A stretch of DNA of 35,298 bases from an uncultured Eubacteriales bacterium (GTDB lineage Bacteria; Bacillota; Clostridia; Christensenellales; CAG-138). A program made the position numbers and the translations under genes. Positions 8,049 to 15,876 of the stretch are shown here, piece by piece. Positions within the stretch are counted from its first letter, which is position 1. Each line of letters starts with the position of its first letter. The stretch covers positions 1 through 35,298 of the forward strand of contig CADCNE010000008.1 in NCBI GenBank assembly GCA_902802805.1, written 5' to 3'. The notes below the pieces were generated by a model that worked only from the letters and a program-made list of their open reading frames with translations, did not search any database and had not been told where the DNA came from.

Positions 8049-8771
8049 TTATTGGCAGATGCTTTGGGACTTGGCGGCGGTGTTCACCAACCAGCTAAAC
8101 AGGGGATCCATATTGGTGAGCCCTTCGGAGTTCAGGTACGCCCGCTCGGGATGCCACTGGACAGCCAGCAGGGGGTAGCCGGGCTGCTCGAAGGCCTCGA
8201 TCATGGTCACGCCGCTGCCGGTCCAGGCGGCGGTGGGCACGAAGGGGGCGGCCAGCTGGCCCTGGGCGATGCACTGGTGATGGTAGCTGTTCACGGCAAG
8301 CTCGGTCTTGCCGGTGAGCGTGTGCAGCAGACTCCCCTCTTTGACGGCCACGGTATGCTCCACCCCGCCGGAGTGGGTGGCGCCGCACCAGGCGGGGATG
8401 TCCTGGACGAGGCCGCCGCCGAAGGCCACGTTCAGCACCTGCAGGCCCCGGCAGACGGCCAGGCAGGGCTTGCCGGTCTTCCAGTACTTCTCGATGAGCT
8501 GCAGTTCCAGATGGTCCCGCTTTTGGTCGATGTGCACCGTGTCATTGAGGATGCTCTCCCCGAACAGGGCCGGGTCCACGTCCACGCCGCCGGTGAGCAG
8601 CAGGCCGTCCGCGAGCCCGATGAGCTCGTCGAGGCCGAAGGTGGACCCCACGATCATGGGGATGCCCCCGGCCTTCACCACCGCGTTCACGTACTCGTGG
8701 TTCAGCCGGACCACGTACATATTCTCCACCATGTTGTTGCTGGTGGTCACCAGGATCAGAGGTTTCTTCAT
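8049..8771 (-). CDS. Gamma-glutamyl-gamma-aminobutyrate hydrolase family protein (peptidase C26)
   Basis: A 240-aa class-I glutamine-amidotransferase-fold hydrolase. The nucleophile is C107 in LAVCRGLQVLN, and the His/Glu of the triad are H207 and E209 in AVQWHPE. GLLLTGGVDVDP and NSYHHQ are typical of the PuuD/C26 branch that cleaves gamma-glutamyl amide bonds. Length and motifs are complete. The substrate could be gamma-glutamyl-GABA, a gamma-glutamyl peptide or an unrelated amide. It lies 18 bp downstream of the MATE exporter gene on the same strand, so the two are probably co-transcribed. Confidence 0.87.
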   Translation of the reverse strand: MKKPLILVTTSNNMVENMYVVRLNHEYVNAVVKAGGIPMIVGSTFGLDELIGLADGLLLTGGVDVDPALFGESILNDTVHIDQKRDHLELQLIEKYWKTGKPCLAVCRGLQVLNVAFGGGLVQDIPAWCGATHSGGVEHTVAVKEGSLLHTLTGKTELAVNSYHHQCIAQGQLAAPFVPTAAWTGSGVTMIEAFEQPGYPLLAVQWHPERAYLNSEGLTNMDPLFSWLVNTAAKSQSICQ

Positions 8772-8789
8772 ATCGATACTCCTAAAAGT

Positions 8790-10169
8790 TTATTCCACAA
8801 GCCTATGTTTTTCCCAATGGGCGAACTTGTAGTAGATCAGGGTGGCGACGGAGCAGACCAGCCAGCCCGCGGGATAGGACATGGCCACGGGGACGATGGC
8901 GTTGGAGATGAAATGGGTGACCACGAAGAGGTAGATCTGCCTGAAGAGCACGAAGCTGCCCAGCATGATGAACATGGGCGTCTTGCTGTCCCCGGCCCCC
9001 CGCAAAGACCCGGCCAGGATCTGGTTCACGCAGCAGAGCACGTAGAAGGGGGACATCATCCGAAGGAACAGCGTCCCGTAGGTCACCACCGCCGGGGTGC
9101 CGTTGAAGAAGCGGACCAGGGCCGGAGCGAAGATCAGCACGGGGACCATGATGACCAGGTTGCACGCCATGGCGATGATCATGGCCACCCGGATGCCCTT
9201 TTTGGCCCGGGCCACGTCGTTGACGCCCAGGTTCTGGCCCACGAAGGTGGTGGCGCCGGAGGACACGCTCTGCATGGGCAGGAACAAAAAGGCGTCCACC
9301 TTGGTGTAGGCCGTCCAGCCGCCCATGACGTCCGCGCCGAAGTAGTTGATGTAGGACTGGACGAACACGTTGGAAAAGGAAGTGACGGCTCGCTGCAGGG
9401 CGGCGGGGATGCCCACCCGGATGATCTTTTTGAGGGGGTCCATGTGGAGCTTCAGGGCCCTGAGGGACACCCGGACGCAGTTCTTCGCCCGCATGAGCAG
9501 GAGCAGCACCAGTACGGCGCTGAGGCCCTGGGCGATGATCGTGGCGTAGGCCACCCCCGCCACGCCCATGTGGAACACGATGACGAACAGAAGATCGAGG
9601 CCGATGTTCAGCGTGGTGGACAGCACCAGGAAGTAGAAGGGCCGCTGGGAGTCCCCCACCGCCCGTAGGATCCCCGCCCCCATGTTGTAGAGGAGGAGCC
9701 CGAAGATGCCGGAGAAGTAGATGGTGAGGTACCGCTGGGCCTCGGGGAACACCTCCGCCGGGGTCTTCATGAGCCTAAGCATGGGCGGCGTCATGAGCAC
9801 GCCGATGAAGGTGAACAGGACGCCCAGAATGGCGGTCATGACCAGGGCCGTGTGGACGGTCTCGCTGACCTTGTCCTCCTGCCGGGCCCCGTAGTACTGG
9901 GAGATGACCACCCCCGCCCCCACGGACAGGCCCAGGAAGGTGCCGATGAGCATGTTGATGATGGGCGACACGGTACCCACGGCGGAGAAGGCCTCCTTCC
10001 CCACGTAGTTCCCCACCACCCAGGTGTCCACGGTGTTATATAATTGCTGGAACAGGTTGCCGAGGAGCAGCGGCACGGCAAAGCGGATCAGCAGGCCGTA
10101 TACGTTGCCGCTGGTCATGTCCACGTCCCGCCGGGTGAAGAATTGTTTTATGCCTGCGCCCTTGCCCAT
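8790..10169 (-). CDS. MATE family efflux transporter
   Basis: A 459-aa multipass protein with the two-fold repeat of MATE exporters: about 12 hydrophobic segments, with the halves starting at IRFAVPLLLGNLFQQLYNTVDTWVVG and IRVGIPAALQRAVTSFSNVFVQSYIN. Such carriers use sodium or proton gradients to expel cationic drugs, dyes or metabolites from the cytoplasm. Closest in style to the DinF/NorM-like group of Clostridia; the substrate is not readable. The start follows AGAGGAA. It is first in an operon with the C26 hydrolase gene, which hints that it may export a product related to that enzyme, though the link is weak. Confidence 0.92.
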   Translation of the reverse strand: MGKGAGIKQFFTRRDVDMTSGNVYGLLIRFAVPLLLGNLFQQLYNTVDTWVVGNYVGKEAFSAVGTVSPIINMLIGTFLGLSVGAGVVISQYYGARQEDKVSETVHTALVMTAILGVLFTFIGVLMTPPMLRLMKTPAEVFPEAQRYLTIYFSGIFGLLLYNMGAGILRAVGDSQRPFYFLVLSTTLNIGLDLLFVIVFHMGVAGVAYATIIAQGLSAVLVLLLLMRAKNCVRVSLRALKLHMDPLKKIIRVGIPAALQRAVTSFSNVFVQSYINYFGADVMGGWTAYTKVDAFLFLPMQSVSSGATTFVGQNLGVNDVARAKKGIRVAMIIAMACNLVIMVPVLIFAPALVRFFNGTPAVVTYGTLFLRMMSPFYVLCCVNQILAGSLRGAGDSKTPMFIMLGSFVLFRQIYLFVVTHFISNAIVPVAMSYPAGWLVCSVATLIYYKFAHWEKHRLVE

Positions 10170-10194
10170 GTGTGAAAGTTCCTCTGGTATGGGC

Positions 10195-10223
10195 AGTATA
10201 CCATGGACGGGGGCGTTTGTACA
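10195..10223 (-). promoter_or_regulatory. Promoter of the MATE-hydrolase operon
   Basis: On the minus strand TGTACA (complement of 10218-10223) and TATACT (complement of 10195-10200) are spaced by 17 bp. It lies in the 64-bp gap after the GT-C-like gene, so the operon need not depend on read-through. Confidence 0.6.
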
Positions 10224-10233
10224 GCCTTGCCGC

Positions 10234-11595
10234 TCAATAGAAAATGTTCCAGTACACCGGCCCCCACATATTGAGGAGCATGCAGAGGAGGATCAGCGCC
10301 ACCTTCCAGCCACCCAGGGGCCGACGGGTCATGCCCATGGCAGCCAGAATGCCCACGTAGGGGATGAAGTCCATGGCGTAGCGCATGCCGAACTGGGCGA
10401 AGCCGTTGCCGTAGTTCATGAGGAAGGGCACCGCGCAGACGGCCGCCGTGGCGAGGAGGAACCAGGGGAGCTTATCCTTTCGATAGTCCACCCAGCCCGC
10501 GGCGTACAGGGCCGGCGAGAGGTGCGTCAGGGACACCCCCGCCAGCGTGGGGATCACGTAGGGATATTCCCGGGTGAACTCCGGCCCCAGCAGGAAGATA
10601 GAGTAGAGGTTGAAGGCCATGTACCGGGTCTGGAGCGGCCCGCCCACCTCTTTCTCCGCCGCCTTCAGGAAGGACAGCTGCTCCTCTTTGGGCAGGGCCT
10701 GCATCTCGTTGTACATGGACCTGTACTTGTCCTTCAGGTGGGTCAGGTTGTAGCCCTTGTCCATGATGGTGCCGAAGCGGGCGTAGTTGTAGGCCATGTA
10801 GAGGCTCCCGGGCACCGCCGCCCCCAGGCAGAAGAACAGCAGGGATCGGAGCCGCTTTTCCTTTGGATACCGCACAAGGATGTATCCGCCGAAGAACAGG
10901 GCCCCCAGCAGGTTCGGCATCCGACAGGTCACCGCGCAGCCGTAGAAGACGCCCGAGAGGAACAGGTGCACGTCCCTTCTCTTCTCCTCAGGCGCCGTGA
11001 GGAAAAACATGCCGAGGAGCAGGAAGAACCAGCTACTTACGTGCCCCAAAAACCATCCGTGGCCCAGGGCCGCCAGAAAGCAGTGGACCGTGCCGAAGGT
11101 CAGCAGGGCCGCGCACCAGATCCGCTCCCGCCGGTCCCGGCCGATGCCCATCCGCCGGAAAACGTGGTACCCAAGGGCCGTGTTGGCCGCGCCCAGGGTC
11201 AGGGACAGCCAGGCGATGTTGAACCCGCTGATGCCGAAAATGGCCACGAAGGGCAGGCACAGCAGGGCCGGGCCCGGGGCAAAGTGCATGTACACGTGGC
11301 CGCCGAACTCCACCGATTCGAGGTAGGCGGGCATGCCGTCCACGTAGAGATGGCCATGGAGCAGCGCGTCCGCCAGATAGCTGTAGTTGTTGTAGAAGAC
11401 GAAGCTGTGATCGTTGAGCAGATACAGAACGAGGAAGCTCGCCAGGAACAGGATAAGGCCCGCCGGCCCCTCCCCTTTGGGCCAAATGCGGCTGGTCGCC
11501 GGCCGCCGGCGCCAGAGCCGGTCCAGGCAGAACAGGGCCAGCAGGAACAGCGCGATGGCGCCCATGGTGCCGAAATACCCAAAGGTCTGTGCCAT
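10234..11595 (-). CDS. Multipass membrane protein, probable GT-C fold glycosyltransferase
   Basis: 453 aa with about 10-11 transmembrane segments. After the first two helices there is a large extracytoplasmic loop (SFVFYNNYSYLADALLHGHLY). Proteins of this layout, with helix pair, outside loop and then a helical bundle, are GT-C type polyprenyl-phosphate-sugar transferases of the GT39/ArnT/PMT group. No clear DD or DxD pair was seen in the first loop, where many GT-C enzymes carry catalytic acids, so the activity is uncertain. The start at 11595 is chosen for AGGGAGG upstream; the longer in-frame start at 11670 lies at the promoter. It is a single-gene unit and no polysaccharide genes are nearby. 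Confidence 0.6.
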   Translation of the reverse strand: MAQTFGYFGTMGAIALFLLALFCLDRLWRRRPATSRIWPKGEGPAGLILFLASFLVLYLLNDHSFVFYNNYSYLADALLHGHLYVDGMPAYLESVEFGGHVYMHFAPGPALLCLPFVAIFGISGFNIAWLSLTLGAANTALGYHVFRRMGIGRDRRERIWCAALLTFGTVHCFLAALGHGWFLGHVSSWFFLLLGMFFLTAPEEKRRDVHLFLSGVFYGCAVTCRMPNLLGALFFGGYILVRYPKEKRLRSLLFFCLGAAVPGSLYMAYNYARFGTIMDKGYNLTHLKDKYRSMYNEMQALPKEEQLSFLKAAEKEVGGPLQTRYMAFNLYSIFLLGPEFTREYPYVIPTLAGVSLTHLSPALYAAGWVDYRKDKLPWFLLATAAVCAVPFLMNYGNGFAQFGMRYAMDFIPYVGILAAMGMTRRPLGGWKVALILLCMLLNMWGPVYWNIFY

Positions 11596-11641
11596 TATGC
11601 CGTCCCTCCCTTCCCATCCTGCAGGCTTGTCCGTCGGCCCC

Positions 11642-11670
11642 ATTGTACCCCATGGCAGGGTCCCTGTCAA
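11642..11670 (-). promoter_or_regulatory. Promoter of the GT-C-like gene
   Basis: TTGACA (complement of 11665-11670) and TACAAT (complement of 11642-11647) are spaced by 17 bp. The DnaA-box cluster begins about 70 bp upstream of it. Confidence 0.72.
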
Positions 11671-11739
11671 CGCGACCGGGCCCGGAGGCCAAAAAGCCCC
11701 GCGGCTGGGGGTTTCCCGTTTTCACCCGTTTGACCCCAT

Positions 11740-11840
11740 TTATCCACCGCCGGACCCCGAAAATTATCCACATTGTCCACACCCTTATCCACCGAGCGTG
11801 GAATTTCCTGCCTTTTTGATGTGGATAAGGCCGTGGACAA
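11740..11840. promoter_or_regulatory. Cluster of six DnaA-box-like sequences
   Basis: Within 101 bp are TTATCCACC (11740-11748), TTATCCACA (11764-11772), TTGTCCACA (11773-11781) and TTATCCACC (11785-11793) on the plus strand. TTATCCACA (11820-11828) and TTGTCCACG (11832-11840) lie on the minus strand. Two are perfect matches to the TTATNCACA consensus; the others differ at one or two positions. The boxes form two inwardly facing groups around a core of about 26 bp. No dnaA or dnaN gene is nearby. Possible roles are DnaA titration (compare datA and the B. subtilis DnaA-box clusters), DnaA reactivation (DARS-like), or DnaA control of the adjacent gene. A replication origin is possible but less likely without dnaA. 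Confidence 0.7.
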
Positions 11841-11861
11841 GGCCGCGGGCGCCCCTCCCGG

Positions 11862-11969
11862 CCCCTGTATGTCCCGGACGCACATCCTGCAGGACGGTTC
11901 CCGCCGTCCTGCAGGATGGGGATACAGGGGGGATCATTGCGGTATTGTCCTTTTCGTATCGAAAAGGAC
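11862..11969. repeat. Nested palindromes next to the DnaA boxes
   Basis: A perfect 15-bp inverted repeat (11883-11897 with 11904-11918, loop of 6), each arm carrying the self-complementary CCTGCAGG, sits inside an outer pair, CCCCTGTAT (11862-11870) and ATACAGGGG (11922-11930). A second hairpin, GTCCTTTTCG (11947-11956) with 11960-11969, follows and shares three bases with the terminator stem at 11967. A further copy of ATCCTGCAGG lies upstream, near 11615. No coding function was found. Confidence 0.6.
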
Positions 11970-12005
11970 ATCCGCCGGCAAGCTGGACCGGCGGATGTCT
12001 TTTTT
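11967..12005. terminator. Hairpin terminator downstream of the 54-aa gene
   Basis: A 12-bp GC-rich stem (GACATCCGCCGG, 11967-11978, with 11988-11999) and 9-base loop. On the minus strand it lies just after the small gene and is followed by CTTTTC. On the plus strand it is followed by six T. The longer T run on the plus side suggests that a plus-strand transcript from the hairpin region may also end here. Confidence 0.7.
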
Positions 12006-12037
12006 CAGGAGATAAAACTCGATCCGGGAACGGGATC

Positions 12038-12202
12038 TCAGAGGGAACCCAGCCCCGCCAAGACCTGGGGGCAGGTGTTGCCGGTGTGGATGTAGTCGTT
12101 GATCTCGGCGTTGATGGCGTCGATATCCAGGTCGAAGAGGGCCGGGACTTCCTTGCGAACGCGGGCGGTGGGTGCGAACACCTGGGCATTGGTAGCAAAC
12201 AT
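12038..12202 (-). CDS. Small hypothetical protein, 54 aa
   Basis: A short gene with full signals of expression: AGAAAGGAG 6 bases before the ATG, a near-consensus promoter about 60 bp further upstream, a leader hairpin (GGTGTC/GACACC) and a downstream terminator. The product begins MFATNAQVFAPTARVRKEVP and continues with an acidic amphipathic stretch (LFDLDIDAINAEINDYIHTG), a single Cys in NTCPQVL, and ends GLGSL. Codon third positions are GC-rich like neighbouring genes, which supports real coding. There is no signal peptide or membrane segment. No family was recognised. It is divergent from a LysR-type gene, which often marks the target of such a regulator. A small regulatory protein or a peptide precursor are both open. 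Confidence 0.65.
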   Translation of the reverse strand: MFATNAQVFAPTARVRKEVPALFDLDIDAINAEINDYIHTGNTCPQVLAGLGSL

Positions 12203-12263
12203 GGTTTTCTCCTTTCTGTGCCGTCATGGCGGTCGGTCGTGGGTGTCGTTTCTTTCTGACACC

Positions 12264-12292
12264 ACCATACCGCGAAAGATTATCGTTGTCAA
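12264..12292 (-). promoter_or_regulatory. Promoter of the 54-aa gene
   Basis: On the minus strand TTGACA (complement of 12287-12292) and TATGGT (complement of 12264-12269) are spaced by 17 bp. Its -35 overlaps the -35 of the divergent LysR promoter, so the two promoters probably compete or are co-regulated. Confidence 0.75.
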
Positions 12293-12331
12293 ACTGTTAA
12301 TAGTTGTATATAATACAAACAGAATTTGTAT
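12286..12331 (+). promoter_or_regulatory. LysR-gene promoter with two overlapping operator-like palindromes
   Basis: TTGTCA (12286-12291) and TATAAT (12309-12314) are spaced by 17 bp. Two inverted repeats overlap the -10 and start region: TTGTA-N5-TACAA (12304-12318) and ATACAAA-N5-TTTGTAT (12313-12331). They have the size and dyad form of LysR-type binding sites and would allow autorepression and control of the divergent small gene. Confidence 0.65.
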
Positions 12332-12344
12332 TTAGAGGTGCGCC

Positions 12345-13216
12345 ATGAACTTCCAGAGCATCCAATACTTCCTGCAGGTGGCGAGAAAGCGCAGCTTCTC
12401 CCAGGCCGCGGAGGAGCTGTTCATCACCCAGCAGACCCTGAGCGCCAGCATCGCGTCCCTCGAAAAGGAGCTGGGCTGCAAACTGTTCGTCCGGCACATC
12501 CCCCTGGAGCTGACCTACGGCGGCGAGCTGTTTTTGCAGTACGCCAGGGCCTTCCAGCAGAACTACGACCGCATGGAGCGGGACTTTGCCGAGATCGGTG
12601 CGGGCATCCGGGGCCGGCTTTTCACGAGACCCACCCCATGGTGGAGGTGGAGGTCATGGAGGGCAAGAACGACGCCCTGGTGGAGGCCCTCCACGAGGGG
12701 GAGATCGACCTCGCCATCGCGGATTTCCCCGAGGACTTCCGGGGGATCGCCCTGGAGCCCTACTATGAGGACGAGATCGTGCTGGCCGTTTCCGACAAAC
12801 TCCTGCTCGACCGCTTCGGCGACGGGATAAATGAGGTGAAAAAGGCCCTGGCTGAGACCCGGGACGTGCGGCTTCTCTTGGAGGTCTCCTTCCTCATGAG
12901 CAGCGCCCTCAGCGTGTCCGGCCGGATCGCCCGGAAGCTGATCCGCCAAGCCGGGATCGTGCCGGAGGTCAAGACCAGCTCCGGCAACATGGAGACCCTG
13001 ATCGAGATGTGCTACCTGGGCGAGGGCGTTTGCTTCTGCCCGGAGAAGCTCCTCAGGAACCTGCTCAGCGAAGATCAGCTTTCGGCCATGACCGTTCTGC
13101 GCTTCCCCGAGGGCGGCACCCGCTACACGGTCCAGTTCGGCTGGCCGGACGAGGAGAAGGACTGGCCCCTTCGCCGGGACTTCATCCGCCTCGCGAAAAC
13201 CGCCGAGGCCCTGTGA
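12345..13216 (+). pseudogene. LysR-family transcriptional regulator, broken by an out-of-frame deletion
   Basis: Residues 1-90 from the ATG at 12345 are a normal LysR winged helix-turn-helix (RSFSQAAEELFITQQTLSAS, LEKELGCKLF) and linker helix, up to IRGRL. The reading frame then breaks near 12611-12622. The next frame continues at once with FHETHPMVEVEV and the rest of the substrate-binding domain to a stop at 13216. In intact relatives, about 20 residues (a strand plus the RG-xxxLPxxLPxF helix) lie between these points. The junction therefore looks like a short deletion, of a length not divisible by three, rather than a single-base slip. As read, no full-length protein is made. An assembly error is possible, as two similar breaks occur elsewhere in the window. 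Confidence 0.75.
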
Positions 13217-13276
13217 CCCCGGCGGCGCCGTTCGAATCGTTATTTAGGAACATCTGCCCCTTAACCGCTTTTAGAA

Positions 13277-13990
13277 CTATACATTGGAGATCAGCAGCAC
13301 GATGCCGGAGGCGATCAAGATGACGTACACCAGCTTCAGGAAGGTCTGCTGCTTGATCCGGCTGGTGAAAACGCCGCCGAGCCAGACGCCCAGGATCATG
13401 GGGATCACGGCGATGGCGCCCATGACGAGCACCTTCTTGTCCACCTGCCCGCCGGTGAAGTAGAGGGCGAGCATGACCGTATTGAGGATGGCCCACAGGG
13501 CGTTGTTGGTGGCCCGCAGCTCCTGCTTTTCCGGCATCCGGTCCACGGCGTATACGGCAAGAAAGCTGCCGCCGGAGACGAACAGCCCCTGCATGATGCC
13601 CGCGATGGCCAATGCGAGGTTCTGCACGGCCTTGGGGGCGGGCTTGGTGGCGGGCCAGAACAGCTTCTTCACGCCGATGCCGATGACCACCGCCCCGTAC
13701 AGGACCAGCAGATAGTTCATCTTCACCCGGCCGGAGACCCACTGCGCCGCCAGCACGCCGACGAGCATGACGCCGGCCATCTTCACGAGCTCGCGCCAGT
13801 TGATGTGTTTGTATTCCTTGATCAGCACCGACAGTCCCGTCAGCAGGGCGATGAAGGTCACCACGGGCTTGGTGACGCCCATGCCCATCAGGAGTATCCC
13901 CAGGGGCATGGTGACCACGGTGCCGAAGCCCACGGATGACTGCAAAAATACGCCAAACAGGATCACAAGAAAGAATAAAACCTCGGTCAT
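13277..13990 (-). CDS. TauE/SafE family membrane permease
   Basis: A 237-aa protein with about 8 hydrophobic segments and the two-fold TauE/SafE pattern: LQSSVGFGTVVTMPLGILL in the first half and IAGIMQGLFVSGGSFLAVY in the second. Members export or import sulfite, sulfonates or organic acids; the substrate here is unknown. The start at 13990 is set by GGAGG upstream; a longer in-frame reading to 14128 would include the promoter. It is convergent with the broken LysR gene and divergent from the pxp operon, so it could be linked to either in function. Confidence 0.85.
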   Translation of the reverse strand: MTEVLFFLVILFGVFLQSSVGFGTVVTMPLGILLMGMGVTKPVVTFIALLTGLSVLIKEYKHINWRELVKMAGVMLVGVLAAQWVSGRVKMNYLLVLYGAVVIGIGVKKLFWPATKPAPKAVQNLALAIAGIMQGLFVSGGSFLAVYAVDRMPEKQELRATNNALWAILNTVMLALYFTGGQVDKKVLVMGAIAVIPMILGVWLGGVFTSRIKQQTFLKLVYVILIASGIVLLISNV

Positions 13991-14035
13991 GTCCCGTCCT
14001 TTCCTCCGAACGATCGGACCATATGATACATACTG

Positions 14036-14065
14036 ATTATATAGAAGGGCGGGGGCCGCTGTCAA
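14036..14065 (-). promoter_or_regulatory. Promoter of the TauE-like gene
   Basis: TTGACA (complement of 14060-14065) and TATAAT (complement of 14036-14041) are consensus hexamers with an 18-bp spacer. Confidence 0.72.
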
Positions 14066-14094
14066 TCGGGAGCCGGCGCGCCGGCGGGCCAAAA

Positions 14095-14122
14095 ATGAAT
14101 ACATAACAGTATATTTATTCAT
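14095..14122. promoter_or_regulatory. A/T-rich palindrome between the TauE-like gene and pxpA
   Basis: ATGAATA (14095-14101) and TATTCAT (14116-14122) form an inverted repeat with a 14-base centre, placed between divergent promoters in an otherwise GC-rich genome. It could be an operator. A GC palindrome (GCCGGCGCGCCGGC, 14072-14085) lies beside it. Apart from these and the promoters, nothing else was recognised in the 383-bp gap 13991-14373. Confidence 0.4.
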
Positions 14123-14237
14123 GAGCACATGGGCTTTTCCGGGGCCGTTCCCGCCTGTGCCGCGTCATTTTATCAGAAAACAATAATATATTTTTTTGGG
14201 GATACGGCGTTCGGCGGACTTGAGGGCGGCCCTTTCC

Positions 14238-14266
14238 TTGACATAATATACATTTCTTGATACTAT
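14238..14266 (+). promoter_or_regulatory. Promoter of the pxp (5-oxoprolinase) operon
   Basis: TTGACA (14238-14243) and TACTAT (14261-14266) are spaced by 17 bp, about 110 bp before the pxpA start. Confidence 0.72.
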
Positions 14267-14373
14267 ACCTTATATAGACAGGCAGCCTATGTCCTGTCGG
14301 AACGCACCGTGCTTTGAAAGAATATTATGAGCCCGCCGCCGGTTCAGAGGCAGGCGGGGGAAGGAGCGGAAGA

Positions 14374-15144
14374 ATGTTCAGAGTGGATTTGAATGCGGAC
14401 CTGGGAGAAAGCTTTGGCGCGTACAAGATCGGCTGCGACAAGGAGGTGCTGGAACAGGTGACCTCCGCCAACGTGGCCTGCGGCTGGCACGCCGGGGACC
14501 CGGTGGTGCTGGACAGGACCCTGGCCATGGCCAAGGAGAAGGGCGTGTGCGTGGGGGCCCATCCGGGGTATCCGGATCTCATGGGCTTCGGCCGTCGGGA
14601 CATGAAGCTGACCCCCGACGAGGAGTACGCCTACACCCTCTATCAGCTGGGCGCCTTCGCCGCCTTCGCGAAGAAGAACGGGCTGGAGATCCAGCATCTC
14701 AAGGCTCACGGCGCCATGTACAACACGGCGGGCAAGGACATCACCCTGGCCCTGGCCATCTGTCGGGCCGTGAAGGATTTCGATCCCAACATCATCCTGC
14801 TGGGCCTCTCCGGCTCCAAGCTCATCGAGGCCGCTCAGGAGCTGGGGCTCAAGGCCGCCAGCGAGATCTTCGCGGACCGGGCCTATGAGGAGGACGGCTC
14901 GCTGGTGAACCGGAAGAAACCCGGCGCCATGATCGAGGACGAGGAGGAAGCCATCTCTCGGGTGGTCCGCATGATCAAGGAGGGCAAGGTCACGGCCATC
15001 ACCGGCCGGGACATCCCCGTGAAGGCCGACTCCATCTGCGTCCACGGCGACGGCCCCAAAGCGCTGGCCTTCACCAGCCGCATCCGGGAGACCCTGGCCA
15101 AGGAGGGCATCACGCTGGCCCCCTTCCATACATTCATTTCATAA
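14374..15144 (+). CDS. pxpA: 5-oxoprolinase subunit PxpA (LamB/YcsF family)
   Basis: 256 aa. The start [13 protein letters not shown] is the signature of YcsF/PxpA, with CGWHAGDP and [15 protein letters not shown] completing the metal-site region. PxpA with PxpB and PxpC cleaves 5-oxoproline (pyroglutamate) to glutamate using ATP. The ATG at 14374 is preferred over an upstream in-frame ATG at 14314 because AAGGAG sits 8 bases before it and the shorter form matches family length. It is first in a five-gene operon (15-bp gap to pxpB). [14 protein letters not shown] and the ending LAPFHTF are also conserved. Confidence 0.95.
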   Translation: MFRVDLNADLGESFGAYKIGCDKEVLEQVTSANVACGWHAGDPVVLDRTLAMAKEKGVCVGAHPGYPDLMGFGRRDMKLTPDEEYAYTLYQLGAFAAFAKKNGLEIQHLKAHGAMYNTAGKDITLALAICRAVKDFDPNIILLGLSGSKLIEAAQELGLKAASEIFADRAYEEDGSLVNRKKPGAMIEDEEEAISRVVRMIKEGKVTAITGRDIPVKADSICVHGDGPKALAFTSRIRETLAKEGITLAPFHTFIS

Positions 15145-15159
15145 CGGACGGAGGAAGCT

Positions 15160-15876
15160 ATGGCAAAGATCCTGACTTCCTCCGATTGCTCATTCTGCGT
15201 AGAATTCGGGAACGCCATCTCGGAGGAAATAAACAACCAGGTACGCTCCTTCACCGTGGCCGCGGAGGCGGCCCAGATCGAAGGGGTCACGGAGCTGGTC
15301 CCCACCTATCGCTCCGTCACGGTCCACTATCGGCCGGAGGTCATCGGCTACGCCCGGCTCTATGAAAAGCTGAACAAGATCGTAAACGGCCTCCAGGCGG
15401 CCGAGATCCCGCCCGCCGGGGAGATCCGCGTGCCCGTGCTCTACGGCGGGAAACACGGGCCGGACCTGGAGAACGTGGCGAAGCTCCACGACATGACCCC
15501 GGAGGAAGTGATCCAGCTCCACACGGCCCCCACCTATCTCAACTATATGCTGGGCTTTTTGCCCGGGTTCTGCTACCTGGGGGGCCTCGACGAGCGCATC
15601 CATACCCCCCGGCTCACCACGCCCCGGGTGAAGATCCCGGCGGGCTCCGTGGGCATCGCCGGGTCCCAGACGGGCATCTATCCCCTGGACTCCCCCGGGG
15701 GCTGGCAGCTCATCGGCCAGACGCCCCTAAGGCTCTACGATCCCAAGCGGGAGAAGGCCATCCTGGTGGACGCGGGCATGAACATGATCTTCTATCCCAT
15801 CGACGAAGCGGAATACGAGCGCATCCGTCGGGAGAACTATCCCGAGGAATACGCAGAGGGAGGTGACAAGGCATGA
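15160..15876 (+). CDS. pxpB: 5-oxoprolinase subunit PxpB (KipI family)
   Basis: 238 aa, allophanate hydrolase subunit-1 fold. It contains LGFLPGFCYLGGLDE, RVKIPAGSVGIAGSQTGIYP and GGWQLIGQTPLRL, the three conserved blocks of KipI/PxpB. In B. subtilis KipI also inhibits the sporulation kinase KinA, but genetic work on Pxp shows the ancestral role is 5-oxoproline cleavage. The stop overlaps the pxpC start by 4 bases (ATGA), so translation is likely coupled. The N-terminus carries a CSFC pair near residue 10, whose role is unknown. Confidence 0.94.
   Translation: MAKILTSSDCSFCVEFGNAISEEINNQVRSFTVAAEAAQIEGVTELVPTYRSVTVHYRPEVIGYARLYEKLNKIVNGLQAAEIPPAGEIRVPVLYGGKHGPDLENVAKLHDMTPEEVIQLHTAPTYLNYMLGFLPGFCYLGGLDERIHTPRLTTPRVKIPAGSVGIAGSQTGIYPLDSPGGWQLIGQTPLRLYDPKREKAILVDAGMNMIFYPIDEAEYERIRRENYPEEYAEGGDKA

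Noticed and set aside
9097..9309. Short plus-strand frames inside the MATE gene
   Set aside because: No ribosome binding sites and arginine/proline-rich shadow translations.
11740..11840. Chromosomal replication origin
   Set aside because: Not called as oriC because dnaA, dnaN, recF and an obvious A/T-rich unwinding element are absent and gene orientation does not switch here; kept as a DnaA-box cluster.
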